From Gnetum montanum (Eukaryota; Streptophyta; Gnetopsida; Gnetales; Gnetaceae), in the NCBI GenBank assembly GCA_015680685.1, contig MNCI01005296.1:284299-348298 (forward strand): a stretch of 64,000 bases of DNA. Reading direction: 5' to 3'. Under the pieces are notes generated by a model, which worked only from the letters and a program-made list of their open reading frames with translations, ran no database searches and was not told where the DNA came from. Within the stretch, counting starts at the first letter, position 1; each line of letters begins with the position of its first letter. Below, piece after piece: positions 13,601 to 26,142 of the stretch. Made by a program: the position numbers and the translations under genes.

Positions 13601-16600
13601 GGATTCAAGCCCAGGAGGAGAAATGGAGGCGGCAAGTGGGAGAGTTGAAGAGAAAGAAGATAGACATAAGATATCTGAAGGGTGTGGAGGCCACTATCAA
13701 ACAGTGGTTCAGGCATCATTGTTATCCATATGTGGAATTGGGGGTGGGCAGAGACTCCGGTTCAACCGCTGAACATCAAAGGCTTTAAAGCTATGGTTTA
13801 TCACGGGTCTGCTTCCCTGCATCCAAATAAAGCTAGGAAGCTCAGCTAGGAGGAGGCTTTCAGATTGGCAGAGGTATAGAGAATCAGTGAGGCCATGGGG
13901 CTTATAAAGGGTGATGAGGAGCACCAGGTGGTTGACTCTTGGCATTCCCAAGAGATGCCAAATTGTATTTGCTGTGTCCTTCCAAATGTATGAAGGGGAA
14001 TCTAGTTTTTTGTAAATTTGCATATGGGTATTGTCATAGGTTTTGGAAGTTTGTGGGCTTCTTGGGGCAATTTGGATTAGGAAGCTTGCCGGTGCTCTGG
14101 GAATGATGTGCATTGTTTATGCTGTGTCCTGTTTCTGTCTAGGCTGTGGCCATCAGGGTCTCTTTAACCCATTTATTTTTGTGGTGGGTGTTTCTCCAGT
14201 GGTGATACATGCCCCCCACACCGTGTCTCTTTGTACATTTTGTTGCTTGTTAATATAACTCTCCAATCTTTTTCGAACAAAACACAAGTTGCTCTTTTTC
14301 ATTTCTTTTACCAGTTTTCGCTCCCTTATTTCAAACCTTAGCTCTTCGCCTTTGCCTAGCCTCCTCCTTTGCACTAATCCTATCAATAGCATTATAGTAT
14401 CACAATCATTGTTATGAGTACTACTATGCACTCTAACACTTGTAATATAATGGTTAGTATCTACAAGGCTATGAGCCTTAGATTTGGGCTGTTGGGCTGC
14501 AAGAGGATTAGAAATTTAATCCATAATTCTTGTCATCCTAGTATCATCATCCAATAGGTCTACTAATGCATCAATGTGCAAATTTTTACATTCTTTTGAT
14601 GTAGAAACTCTGCACATAATTTGTGCTATAGTAGAAAAACCAATTTGTATAATCTCTTTATGGTCATTGTTCTTTGTTTCTTAGTGCAAATGTACTCAAG
14701 AGTCTTATGATCCCATTCATTCTACCATGAAACGTTGATGTTTTTTTTAGAGAAAAATTCAGGATTTCTATTAATGATAAAGTTACAATTCGGATATACA
14801 TCAGCCCTGGCGAAACAAAAACCAGGAGCAGCTGAGAAGTCACACCCACCCCCCACCATCTCCATGGAAAAAACCCCTACCCACTAGAAAACAAAATAAA
14901 ATAAAATATAGTAAAATAAAAGTGGAGGGGACCCTCCACAAAAAATAGGAGAGCATTCACCCCACACCCCCCGACACCACCCCCCAACAAAATGGGGGAG
15001 TCAAGTTAACAAAATAGCATCAACAACCCCTCAAGCCCCACCGACTTGAAAAGGAGCATGCCTACCGCAAATTAACATAAGGACATACCCCACAGCTACA
15101 CCCTATAAATGGATAGGAAGACGAGCATAGGCGCAGAAAGCCCTCTCTTCAGTGTGAACCGCATCAATGACCTCGTGATGCTGCTCTGAATCCACAAATG
15201 CTACCACCTTTTGAAAGTTTTTGACGGCCTATTCCTTCCTCACACATTCCTCTGTGTTTCCCTCCCCTTCTGGGTGTAGCTCCTGGCCTTTGTGCTTGAT
15301 GTGGCTTCATAGCGCATGCCAAGATGTGTTTTGCCCAATGTCCATAACGACATATGGGCATGGACCCTGCCTCAGCCATGATCTAGCACTTTGTTCATGG
15401 GCATGGTCCAACTGTTGTTGGATCAGGGTGGCTTCCTCTTCCTCCCTTGCCCGCCTGTCCTATTCCTCCTTCTCCCTTAGCTCCTGGAGTCTTGTCTCTT
15501 CTTGGAGCTATGCCCTCAAGTTCTCCCTCAGCTCCACCTCTAGAGCCTCCTTGGCCACCACCTCAACCAAATCTCTCTACCGCTGCTCCTCTCATGCCTC
15601 TTCACGATATAGGTGTTCGGCCTCCTCTAGCTGGCATTGGAATTCTTCCTCACGTGCAGCCCATCAGTTCTGCTAAATAGCCCGCTCTCCCTCCTGTGCG
15701 CGGTGTGCAACTGCCTCCATGACGTCGGCCACGATGGTTTCTAGACGTGCTGAAATTGGTGCCTCAGCACCCCCGACTCCCCCTCCAATGGCTGACTCCC
15801 CACAAAATCCCTCTACTCCCCCCTCCCCCCACACCCCTTGCCCCCTCGCACGAAAAAAAAAATCCCCCTAGAGGGGGTGGGGGGGCGGGGATATAATTGC
15901 CGGCTCGGCTCCCTGTCTTCATTCAGCAAGTCCAATGCTACCTCTGACCCAGCCCAAACCTTGTCCCCCTCGGAATCGCTCGCTAGATCCACCATGACCA
16001 GCAGCTCACATCATGAGCACTGGCACCCATAAACCATCTGAATGGGCATCTCGGCTGCTGGGGGAGAAACTTTGATGTTAAAAAATTAAAGATAAAATAA
16101 AACATTCAAATCAACTTAAATATAAAACATTGAAATCTATTACAAGATTGATATTACAAAATTAAAAATCATCCTACATGTGGGCATCTCGGCTGCTGGG
16201 GGAGAAACTTTGATGTTAAAAAATTAAAGATAAAATAAAACATTCAAATCAACTTAAATATAAAACATTGAAATCTATTACAAGATTGATATTACAAAAT
16301 TAAAAATCATCCTACATGTGGATTTTGTTTGACTTTGCTGAAACCATCACGTGTCAGAAACATCTTAACTTGAATGAAAATTACTTATTGATCATTCTCA
16401 TTAGGCACCCACTTGTGCAAGGTGGTATGGAAACTCAAAGTAACTTCTAAATATCTTCCAAAGTAACTGTGGCAAAATCAAATTTGGGATTTAATGGATG
16501 ACCAGCAACATGTAGTGGTCTATAAAGTTGGTCCCATCTCCTATTAGTGATATTGTCATTGACAGATGTGTTACATGCATCACCATCTTGAAATTTCTAC

Positions 16601-19600
16601 CACTGTTGGTGTAGAGTGAGGCATCGTTTTTGAGTCCATAGTGGTAATGATGCTTTTAGCTATTCAATAATGGTTTTGGCACTACGTTGGTTGTGTTCAA
16701 CTGTTGTAATTTGGCATTGGTGATAACAGGTACGTTCTTACGCATGTAGTGCAATATGAGTGTGATGCTGCTGGTGTTGCCAGCAACGTCTAATCTTGTG
16801 GTTGGAAATAGAAGTATTCAGCATCACTGCTACCTTTCGGTTATAATTGTGGATGTAGTCCGTGGACACCCTGCCCATGCTGATCCCCTTTAATGGACAC
16901 CACATTCCAAATGAGGCTGCCCAGCAGCAAAAGCATGAAACAAGTAGCATGAAAACAAGAAGCCTTGCCTGCTTCACTTTGCAATTACTTGGGCATGGCC
17001 ATTTCCTTTTTAGTCTACTTTGTAGTGTTGTGCCTACTGAGCTGGCTTTTGTAAGCATTTCCAAAACCATAAAATACATGTTGAGAATGTTTTGTCAATT
17101 TTTTTCATAGTTTCAACCTTAAAAATGATCCTATAAAAAGATCTTCGAATTTCTCTAAAGTGGATTGATCTTGAAAGGATTTGTATCGATTACACAAGCA
17201 CACAATACACAAGCACACAATAAACTAAAGTGGATTGATCTTGAAAGGATTTGTATCGATTACACAAGCACACAATAAATGACATCAAATAATTAATCAA
17301 CCAGAGAGACACTACAGGAAGGGTACAATAAAATAAAGATATTTTATTAGAAATCAGGAATAAGAATACAAAAGGTTGGATGGTCATGGTTACCAAAACT
17401 AGCAACTAGGTCCTTTGCTTAACAAGTTTCTCACTTTATCTCCATGTGAATCTTTCACTTGAGACATCTGGGAACATCTAGGCAACCAAGTGGTGACAAG
17501 AGCTGAGATGCCATTCCATTTTATTTGTATGGTATGATTTCTCTACCACTTGTTTTTATATCCTTATTGGTTCAAGTCTTTTGACATAGCATGGTGTGAA
17601 ATGCAAAGGAATTATGAATTAGAAAAAGGAGGTAGAAATGAAGGAAGAGTACTGTAGGACAAGCTACAATCAACCTTTAAAAATTTACCATGATATTTTT
17701 TGACCTCTTCAACACTAAGGATAAGGGCTAGACTTGCTCTGACAAGTAACAAGTGCTTAGTTGATCATGATAGCAGGTTGATTATAGTGCCTTTGTTCAT
17801 ATTTTTTTCTCTGACACTATAATGGTTCAAGGAGACACATAGCCAGAGATGGTAACTTCTTCTTAAGAATATATAAAGTAGGGAACAATTACGTGGCTTG
17901 CTTGTTTCAAATTTGTTTTCTAAACAACACAAATTATGTGGTTTGGTGTATTTGTAACTTTGTGTTATATTTTCACCATACAATATTATTCATATTACAA
18001 AGGCTTTATGCAATCAAGAAAAAAATTCATGATCTCTAATATTTCTTGGAAAAGCAAATTCTAACCATATCCTTCAATGATGTGGGTAAAATATTAATAT
18101 TTCCCTGTTAATATAGTTTTATACTATTTGCAATTAGTCAATTTATTGTTTTAAATTGTTATCATCATCATCATCCTAGCGTTATCCTAACCATAGGGGG
18201 TTGGCTTTATGAATTCTTTTTTGCCATTCACTTCTATTCAAAGCTAAATAAGCATTAAACCTAAATGTTGGATATCTTTCTTTATGCTTGCAAACCAATG
18301 TTTAGGTCTACCTCTTTGTTGTTTCCCTCAACTTTAATAAAGCGACTTGTTCTAATAGGTACACTTGCTAGTTTTCTCAGCACATAACCAAACCATTTAA
18401 GATATCTTTCTGTAGTCTTCTCTTTAATAGGTGCTACTTCCAGTCTTCTTCTAATAAGAGATGCTGATTTTATCACGTATGTAGATAAGGGAGGCCCATG
18501 TATGAGAATGGGACCTTTTTGTATGAGTGGTAGTTGGCCTTTTGACCAGAATAACTTAATGACATAGATCAAATTGTTAGATACATATTCATACTTCAGC
18601 TAAGACACAAACATTCAACCTATCAATGTCCATTCCTCATGGTGGTTACAAACACCGACTAAACATAGGTATTCCTACATTAAATCCCTTTCCTTGAAAA
18701 GACAAGTCATTTATTAGAAGTTACACTAGGGATGACTTGAAGTCAGGAATCCAAATCACCTCTTTAGGTCATTGATCACTCTAATGCATCAGGTACTCAT
18801 GTGTCTTGGCTTGCTTTTGCTTTGAGCTTCTCTTACTTGGAACAAAATAGTCTTCCTCTTTGTAGAAGTTTTGGAATCTTCAACAATATTCTTAATGTTA
18901 CATCCCCATTCCCAAATGGAGCAGTTTCATAACCAAGATAGTGTTTTTATGTAACAAGTGTTGTAGTTATTGTAATAAGACCCTTAATGAAAGGGCACAT
19001 TGTAATAATAAGCATGTCTCTTGAGGTAACCTGTGGGGGTTTGACTTGAAGTATTTATGCTACGTAATTAGAGGTCCTTTCAACATAAAGTTGCAAAGTC
19101 AGTAAAGGTGAGTAATGAGTGCTAGGTGAAGCGGGATAGGAAATTGACTGGCCATTCCTTCTTAGTCGGGTCTAGGCCTAACTGTAGTGGCAGTCTTGGA
19201 TTGCCTCCAAAGGATAGATGCTAAAGGAAGATAACCCCAGGTAACCCTTAGAGCATGGTCTATATACACTCACACAATCTCAATTTTCTTATTAATGCAA
19301 TTTCTTTTCATTTCCTTTCACATTTTCCCTATTAGGTTCATTACGCATAATGTATATTTGATGTTTGCCATGACATCCAAGAACAAGATATCACACTTAA
19401 GTACCTTAATGCTACTCTAAAGCTTTTACATGTTGGTTTTACGGTGATAATGGCTTAGATCTAAAATGTCAAATACAGGAAATTAAAAAAAATCTAGGAG
19501 GCTAAAGGAAAAATTCCCATCAAAGTTTTGAATTGGCTTGGCAGGGGCTTTTAGAAACACTTAAAGATTATCTTATGTTGACATCCCTACCTTTTCAGGG

Positions 19601-22363
19601 GGGAAAGGTATAGATTTGTTCTTTGCATAGATGAGAGCCATCAAGAAGCATTTTAAAGTTGAAGTACCTAGTTACAGACTTCATATTGTTGAGAGCAAAT
19701 TGGAAGGACTGATAATCAGTTGGTGGAGTAGCAAGTGTGATATGTACTTCAAGATCAGTTTCAGATCTATCAAGGATGATTACTCATGGAGCATGTGTTA
19801 GATGCAAATTTGGGAAGTCTTCAGGGAATTGACAATCAAGACATTTAAGTTCTTAAGAAAAGGGAAAAGTGTAGGACCCCTACAACCAGCATTTGAAAAT
19901 TCACTCCAATTTTTTTCCCCAAATTCTCAAAACATTACTACAATCACACTAGCAATTAATAAGTATTCAACTCATCATATTGGTGGGCAGATTATAGGGC
20001 TTAGGTTACCACCAGTCTTCACCCACTTTGACAAGTTGTCTACAAGAAAGTACGTTTGTATTCTTCATATTTCAGACAATTTATGCATCAATTCCATGTA
20101 CTATGATACCACGAGGAAATGAAATATGACATCTTGAAGTCATTTCTTATAATCTTAAATCATGCAAATTAACTTTCACTATCTTGTATACAAACAACTG
20201 TCTGACATAAAAAAGTCAAAGTCAACAACACCTATTTATTGTTTAACTTTATTACACATAAAACGAAGAAGCAACACAAATAAATATTACATCCTTAAAA
20301 AAGGAATGGACTACCACCCAAATGCATTATACTACACTCATCACATGGGAGATTAAGTTATATTATCCAACCTCGAATCCATAGGGCCTCTTCAATCATC
20401 ATTTATAGAGAATCATTCTTAATAAAAGTAAGCAAACATACAAAGATTTATTCAGAATTTTATATTTGCTTCAATCATTCCGACAACACTAAAACATTAA
20501 ACACTTAATAAATGCAAGTTGAAAGAAATGCACAACCATAGAACACACACATTCATCCAATACCATATCTTACCCCATGATAGCATTTAATAGATAATAT
20601 GTCTTAAGAAGGCATTTAAGGCTTTTAGATTATATAAATTAGCTAGTCCATACAATAATTTACCATGAATATTATAAGCATAAATTAAGGTTCACATCTT
20701 CTTATTTTTGATGTGTCAACAACATCAATATCCACGGAAACAACATTCACACAGTCAAATATAATATCAACTAGTTGTATCTAACTTCATTTTTCTCAGT
20801 AACAATATTATAAATATTTTCTTTTAAATGTCACTCATGCAATAATGCTGATTCTAAGATAATGACATAGAATATGAAGATGCACACAACATTAGTCTTT
20901 AAGATATTGGTTTTGCATTCGTAATCCAAAATGCATCTATAAAGAAATCCCTAACACGTGTACCCTAACAAGTATAAAAGTAACCGATATCACTTATTCT
21001 TATATTTCATTTATAATTTTGGCTGAGCAGCCAACTACCTATCATAGATTGGGTAAAGCTAAATAATATTTCATCCATAACACTCAGGGAACTTATTGGT
21101 AAAATTAAATAATATTCCATCTATAACACTCTAGGAGAGCTTATCAAATACCTCATAAAAAACATTATATTTGTAGGATACGAATGTAGAAATAGATGAA
21201 CTCGGAACACTTTGGCTGTCATAGGCCAAAGAAGTAAGAAGCAGGAAAATTAGCGTAAGAAGAAAAGAAATAGAATTAGATAAAGAACTACATTCAAATT
21301 CAAAGCAAAAATAGAAAACTAAATGCAAATTTAATTCTTAACAGTCCTATGTCATTGTTGAACGGTGAAAGTAGACATGTGAACATGATATACAAGCAGC
21401 ATAACAAGAAGATTCTCTGGGCCAAATTATAGATATATTTATATATAAGTAAGCTAATTATAAGAACAACGATAAAAAGGGTTTACTATATGAAGAATGA
21501 TCATTCAACGAACCAAGCAATCGCTTTGTTTATGAAAATGACAAAATTAGAGTTTTCAAACTTACATACACCTACACATACATGTAAACACACGTACATA
21601 TACACCCACCCTTCCATATACATACACAGCATATTGTAATATTTTGTGACCGATCTACATAAAACACATGTTTTGTATTGAATCAAATGCTGATTTCCAA
21701 GCAAATAGAAAAAATATAGACAATCGAGACAAATGACTAGCATGTTATAATGCTTTACTGCAACACAGAAATCATAAATCTCTCAAAGAGAATACATGAA
21801 CCAATGCTGAGAATCTATTATACAAAATTAGGTTCTAATTTCTAATTTTTACTAATAAATAGAAAATATAGGTGATTAAACAACTGATCATCTGGTTCTT
21901 ATTATTTTGCAACAAAAACATTGCATTTTTTGCAACCAAAATAAACAAACAATTCTTTATATCTAGCAGTTTTTGTATTAAAAATTGTTGTGTGATGAAT
22001 TACATGGAAATGTTTCTGTATTAAAATTTGTGATGTCATGAATTACGTGGAAATCAAATTTTTTGTGGGATTCTAAGCACAACAGTATTTTTATTTTTGT
22101 ATTGATTATGACATTAGTTTTATATTTGTCCCGTTGCAGTGGTAAAGAAACCTTCTGTAAAGAAGGCACTGAATATACCTATAATTCCAGTTACCCCAGA
22201 GACGGCTAAAGTAATAGCTGGAATAACTCCTAAAGTTGAGAGCAAGCCCACTACAGGAAGGGTGACAAGAGATAAAAAATCACCATCATCATCTCTTCTT
22301 CACCAGCGCATAAAAGCCCTGGAGAGAACTGTAAAATCTAGAAAGCATGGAAGACATAGATGA
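2539..22363 (+). CDS. OXA1: OXA1-like mitochondrial inner-membrane insertase, 9 exons
   Basis: YidC/Oxa1/Alb3-family protein that inserts proteins, including mitochondrially made ones, into the inner membrane. Exons: 2539-3170, 3365-3455, 5244-5288, 5397-5455, 7772-7847, 7997-8128, 9733-9840, 12412-12466, 22140-22363. All have GT-AG borders and compatible phases, giving 473 codons plus TGA. Residues 1-190 form a low-complexity presequence with an EEEEEE tract and Ala runs. The membrane core follows: GLPWWASIAATTLMMRT, LMRPELEEVSNRMKG, TPFTPLKGMLIQGPIF, VPSFKTGGALWFLDLS, NMQEGLEGNP and CYWITSNLFSLVYG. The basic tail ends KSRKHGRHR, as expected for a matrix-side ribosome-contacting segment. The ATG at 2539 is chosen because it starts a Met-Ala-Pro-Arg presequence; open frame continues upstream without another ATG. 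The last intron is 9.7 kb and full of transposon debris. No disabling change was seen. Family-level confidence is high; mitochondrial rather than plastid targeting is inferred from the closer match to OXA1 than ALB3. Confidence 0.93.
5803..6614. mobile_element. Fold-back/MITE-like DNA element
   Basis: The ends are inverted: GATCGGATTGGAT at 5803-5815 and its exact complement at 6602-6614. An imperfect inverted match extends about 90 bases inward (AGATTG, GGAATTGCA). The interior is AT-rich without coding capacity. A related single end lies at 12725-12815 in another intron of the same gene. Target duplication is not evident. The superfamily is unknown. Confidence 0.6.
6870..7520 (-). pseudogene. 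Penelope-like element reverse transcriptase remnant
   Basis: Minus-strand translation shows the order of Penelope-like RT motifs: a VEENSTHFIDLIKKYD-like stretch, FVSFDVVSFYPMI (motif A region), CLEITYFKYNNEFY then AMGLPSSPLTADLYM (motif B region), a decayed active-site segment HVVDTNV, and PHGLDNLQ...LNQIDSNIQF. The usual YVDD is lost and several in-frame stops break the frame, so it is inactive. A diverged second copy of the last motif follows at about 6880-6985 in another frame, so this portion is duplicated. It lies in intron 4 of the OXA1-like gene, opposite to the host transcript. No endonuclease domain was found. Class assignment is confident; boundaries are approximate. Confidence 0.85.
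7634..7667. repeat. (CT)n(AT)n microsatellite
   Basis: Run of CT dinucleotides passing directly into AT dinucleotides within intron 4 of the OXA1-like gene. Confidence 0.95.
9425..9625 (+). repeat. Possible tRNA-derived SINE
   Basis: GGATGATGGTAAG followed about 40 bases later by CTGGGTTTGAGCC and GGGTTCAACC resembles internal A and B boxes of a Pol III promoter. It sits in intron 6 of the OXA1-like gene. No target duplication or second copy was found, so this is weak. Confidence 0.3.
12720..12900 (+). mobile_element. Partial copy of the 5803-6614 fold-back element
   Basis: GGATTGGATCCCAGATCATTTT and the AGATTGC/GAATTGC series match one terminus of the element at 5803-6614. The adjacent AT-rich stretch with AACATTAA is also similar. 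The opposite end was not found, so it appears truncated. Confidence 0.5.
13200..14275 (+). pseudogene. Decayed retroelement-like segment
   Basis: Less AT-rich than the surrounding intron. Plus-strand frames give Glu/Lys/Arg-rich coiled-coil-like fragments (such as AEILRAIEDIEVRVKF near 13340-13400) interrupted by stops. The segment ends in a TTTGTACATTTTGTTGC... TTAATATAACT stretch reminiscent of plant LINE 3' ends. No catalytic domain is visible, and identity is uncertain. Confidence 0.35.
14740..16040 (-). pseudogene. Decayed minus-strand retroelement-like segment
   Basis: Contrasting GC-rich, C-rich plus strand. Minus-strand frames encode Glu/Arg-rich coiled-coil-like fragments around 15660-15420, then a stop-ridden stretch. 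The minus-strand 3' end (TTATCATTAATAGAAAT near 14780) resembles a LINE-type tail. It faces the segment at 13200-14275. No RT or endonuclease motif was found. Confidence 0.35.
16043..16318. repeat. Perfect 138-bp tandem duplication
   Basis: Positions 16043-16180 and 16181-16318 read identically, beginning TGGGCATCTCGGCTGCTGGG and ending CATCCTACATG. No difference was seen, implying a recent duplication or an assembly artefact. It lies in intron 8 of the OXA1-like gene. Confidence 0.95.
17155..17277. repeat. 70-bp tandem duplication
   Basis: CTAAAGTGGATTGATCTTG starts at 17155 and again at 17225, and the match continues to ACACAAGCACACAATA. The first unit has an additional short ACACAAGCACACAATA reiteration. 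Confidence 0.9.
18162..18480 (-). pseudogene. RTE-type LINE 3' end
   Basis: Minus-strand frames contain RRRLEVAPIKEKTTERYLKW with WFGYVLRK, then WQKRIHKANP, the conserved C-terminal signature of plant RTE-clade LINEs. A GATGATGATGATGAT tail follows at 18178-18164, as expected at RTE 3' ends. Only the last ~300 bases remain, the usual product of 5' truncation. It lies in intron 8 of the OXA1-like gene. Confidence 0.75.
18897..19372 (+). repeat. Probable LTR
   Basis: Begins TGTTACATCCCCATTCCC, a typical plant LTR start, and could end at CCATGACA. A TATATACAC box lies near 19260. A gag-like remnant follows at once on the same strand. No matching 3' LTR was found. Confidence 0.45.
19560..19870 (+). 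pseudogene. Retrotransposon gag-like remnant
   Basis: A broken plus-strand frame gives RAIKKHFKVEVPSYRLHIVE and SKLEGLIISWW, resembling the core of the Retrotrans_gag domain (hydrophobic pattern ending in WW). One in-frame TAG interrupts it near 19630. It is probably the start of the element whose LTR lies at 18897-19372. A second LTR-like start, TGTAGGACCCC, at 19872 may mark an interrupting insertion. Confidence 0.45.
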
Positions 22364-25300
22364 GGTCTTCATTATACTTGAGCATGTAGCTATTATTTTT
22401 GGTGAACGTTCACACACAAATTTTGCTGTCTGCCGAGGAGTTTTTTGTCATTAGAAGCAACCTTGTCTCAGATGCCCGAGCAATGATTTTCATGCTTAGC
22501 TATCAATATCATTTGTTTGGATGTGCAATCATTCTAAATAACAGAATCTTTTATGTAACTACTAAACAGGTCACTGGTAAAACATTTATTTATTTATTTT
22601 GGTCTTTCCCCTTTGTTATAATAATTAACATGCCCACCTATGGTTGTACGGATATTGTTTATACCATCTAGGGGATCATTCCTGCTTTGAAAATTTTTAA
22701 ATCACCTACTTTAAATTAGCACTCTTTTAGCAGTTCTGGATGGAATGTAATGTCTTGAATAGCAATGATAGAAGATGATGTCATTGATTTTGACAATGTC
22801 TGCAGATTCGTATGAGGTTTTTGAGATGCTGAATGTAATGCAAAACCTTTTGTAAGGTTATATGCTATGCTAAAAAGAGGATTTATTCTTTCTTTCTTTA
22901 AAGGAAAGAAGTTGAGCATCGCGGATGATCTTCTGACTTTTATTGGTGATTATTTTAGCATCATTTGCATTAGAATATTCAAGTAAGCGCATCAAACTCT
23001 GATTTGCCACTGATGATGGATTATCATCAAATGAAAATAATACAAATAGGAACGTTTTTTGTTTGAAGCGCATGCGTAACTTCTCTTTTAAAACTTTTGG
23101 CTATTTTCAACCAGACCATCATTGTTTTGTAATTTTGTTCTTGACGGAGGTACATTAGTATAATTTTGTATTCTTGACAGAGGTACATTAGTACCTTTGA
23201 GAATTCTCTGTGGCTTATGGTATTTGTGAATTATATAATGCTAATTGTGGTATAATGATAATGAGAGATTGAGAGTGATGTTTCAAGCAAAGTTACGTCT
23301 AAATGATTGTAGCAACAACATTCATATACTCAGCAACAACATTCATATACTCATCAGCATCAAGCAGTATGGCATTTATCAACAAATATACTTAGCCCTA
23401 GAGTTATTGTTAAACATGTATAGCATTATATCAAAAAATGAAAATTAAATCTTTCAAAAATGTTTAATACAATGTGTTATTATTTTGTAAGTTGTTTGCC
23501 TCTGAACGTTTCCAAAATCTTGCTTCAAGTTGTCATACTTAAAAATATTGAAAATATTATTTATTTTTTTGTGAAATTTTAACTTGAGTTCTCTTTCAAA
23601 TAAACATAAGTTTAACCTCTTTAACACTTATCAAGTTACATAGCAGAAACAAGGTCCTGCTCAGTAATCCAGGTGATCCAAATCAGAAATTTGCCTTTAA
23701 AATAGTCACATTGCACAACACATGCATATCATATGCATGGACTTCATCTTGACCAACTCTCATGAGGTAAGGCATCCTAGCATGGACCTTGAATAATATA
23801 AATGTCTTAGCAAATGCTGACTAGAAAATTAAGAAGTGTGATTTTGTTTTAGCAAGAGGCCTTTAATGATACACCAACTGCAATTTTTTTAAAACAAATT
23901 ATGTTGCCGAGGTCTCTTGAACCATGTGAATCCTTTTTATCAACTTATACTCTTGCAAGTTTTGGATGCATACTTGCCGAAATTTGGATGGAAAGCCTCT
24001 TTTTCCTTAAGAAGAATGTTGTCCATCAATCAACTTGATTTGATTACTGATTTGCTTGGTGCCATTCCCCAAGACTTGTGAAAATATTCAAACAATATGT
24101 GCATGAATAAAACAATCCATTTTCTAGGAAATTTCCCGATGCAAATCTTCTCACTATGAACTTATTAAAAAAATTATTAGTGTTACAGTAAATTGATCTC
24201 CCAAAAGAAGAGAAGGCTTTGCCTGATCCTTATTTTCATGGTCTAGAATATTTTGATGGTAAACCTTATGCTACTACTAGATAATAACTATTTTTGCAAA
24301 GAGTTATATCAAGTATTTTCGTGTTCAATCCCTAGTTTTAACCTTTTACAATTTTTTTATCCACAATATAACCTCACATTTTATTTTTTATAAAGATATT
24401 ATAGGTTGTTAACCTATAGTTTATAGGTCATTATGATGTAAAGACTCCTATATATAAAGAAATTCTTGAATACCATCAGATAGATGTTGAAAGAACTCTT
24501 AGAAAGAGTGTTTTTGACACATCTTTTGCATCCAAGTGCTATTAATCAATTTAAAAAAACAATTTGCTAGGTTCTTTCCATTGTCATTTTTGTTCATCAA
24601 TGCATGTTGCCTTTCCCAAAAAACAATTTGCTAGGTTCTTTTCATTGTCATTTTTGTTCATCATTGCATGTTGCCTTTTCCATGAAGCTACACTCCATCA
24701 TGTTCAATAATGCTCTTCAATGTAAGCAAATTGTTATAAATTGGTCAATGCACTTGGGTACTTTAAATCTTTTGGAGCCTTTTTTATCCCATTAAACATA
24801 TGTAGTATATTTTTATAACTTTTGATTTTTTGTTTTGTAAATCAACATTCTCAATTGTAAAAAGGAATAGGTATTACAAGTAGAAAGAAAGATTTATATT
24901 CAGACAATTAGATATTATAATCTATCTAATTCTTGCAACTTTTGTTGTTGTAAAGGACATTTGTTTAATGTTTTGTCTTTTACTCAAAAACAAAGATTTT
25001 GAAAAAGAAAATGTAATAAAGTTGATGATATGAAAAATCAAGCTAATATTAATGATAAGAATAATCAAATGGCAATAAAGAATTTAGAGAAGATGGTAGC
25101 TCCTATGTAAATTTTTTGTGGTACTAAAAAAAGTAATTGAACAAATAGATCATCTAACAAGATTTTCCTTGTTTAACAAGAATAGCATTAACCCAATGAT
25201 TAAAATTAGCAGTAACAAAAATGTTAGATTTGCCAATAAAAATTCTCAGCGTAAAATCAAATGATGATGTAAAACTGTTACACAAGCGGGTATCACCTTT

Positions 25301-26142
25301 TTGCTATAACACAAATATTGGTATTAAGCCATAGTTCTCTCTATCAAACCCTTTTGCTATTTTAAGTATTAAGCCATAACTCTGTAGAATCCTTCTGTTA
25401 TTTTATGTTCAACCATAGATATTGAAAAGTTTGGTAAATTTATTAAAACTAGTAAAGAAAGTCCACAGCTTCTATATTCCTGCAATAACAGAAATCTAAC
25501 CAAAATTGTTATGAAATATATCTAATCTTTTAAAATAGCAAATTGGATAATTATCAACCTAATAGAAGAACAAAAATTCAACTCAAATTTTGCAAGATTC
25601 TTTCTCAGCTAATTTACGAATGCAAATTATAAATATATAACTAAGCTAGTTAATATCACACATCAAACTTTACAAAAAACAAATTTTCCAGGGGAATGAA
25701 ATCAAAATGCAGCATCATAAAATTTCTAAACAGAATGTTCGCAAAACAGCAAAAAACTTCCAAGATGAAAAATATCAAGCATAGTTGGACATATTAAAGC
25801 TAAATTTCAAATGACAAATTAAAGCAGGCATATTCCTTTATATAGCTTTGAACTTATAAAATGTACATATCTAACTGCAAAAATTTATCCATTTCTCGTA
25901 CCTTCCATGAAATTTTGTATCATTAAAATCTATAGAGGTCCTCCATTCACAACTACATGATCAGGTAAAATTGAACTTAAATTTAAATTCAGGTCCACAA
26001 GATTATTCTAAATACACAGCACCGAATAACAAATGCTCTCATCCTACAAAATCGATGCAAGAGCAATGCTCATAATTTGATGCGCCTGACAAAATTACAG
26101 CAAAAACCTTAAACCTTAACTCAAAGTCCATCTGGTGGATGC
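22364..26142. other. Spacer between the OXA1-like and SAR1 genes
   Basis: The first few hundred bases should be the 3' UTR of the OXA1-like gene. The rest is AT-rich with no supported gene. Short direct duplications occur at 23317-23352 (CAACAACATTCATATACTCA twice) and 24559-24690. The two flanking genes converge here. Confidence 0.5.
24559..24690. repeat. 64-bp tandem duplication
   Basis: ACAATTTGCTAGGTTCTTT starts at 24559 and 24623, with the intervening CATTGTCATTTTTGTTCATCA shared and few mismatches. Confidence 0.85.

Noticed and set aside
16738-17079. 113-codon minus-strand ORF with many Cys and His
   Set aside because: No ordered zinc-binding pattern or transposase motif could be confirmed.
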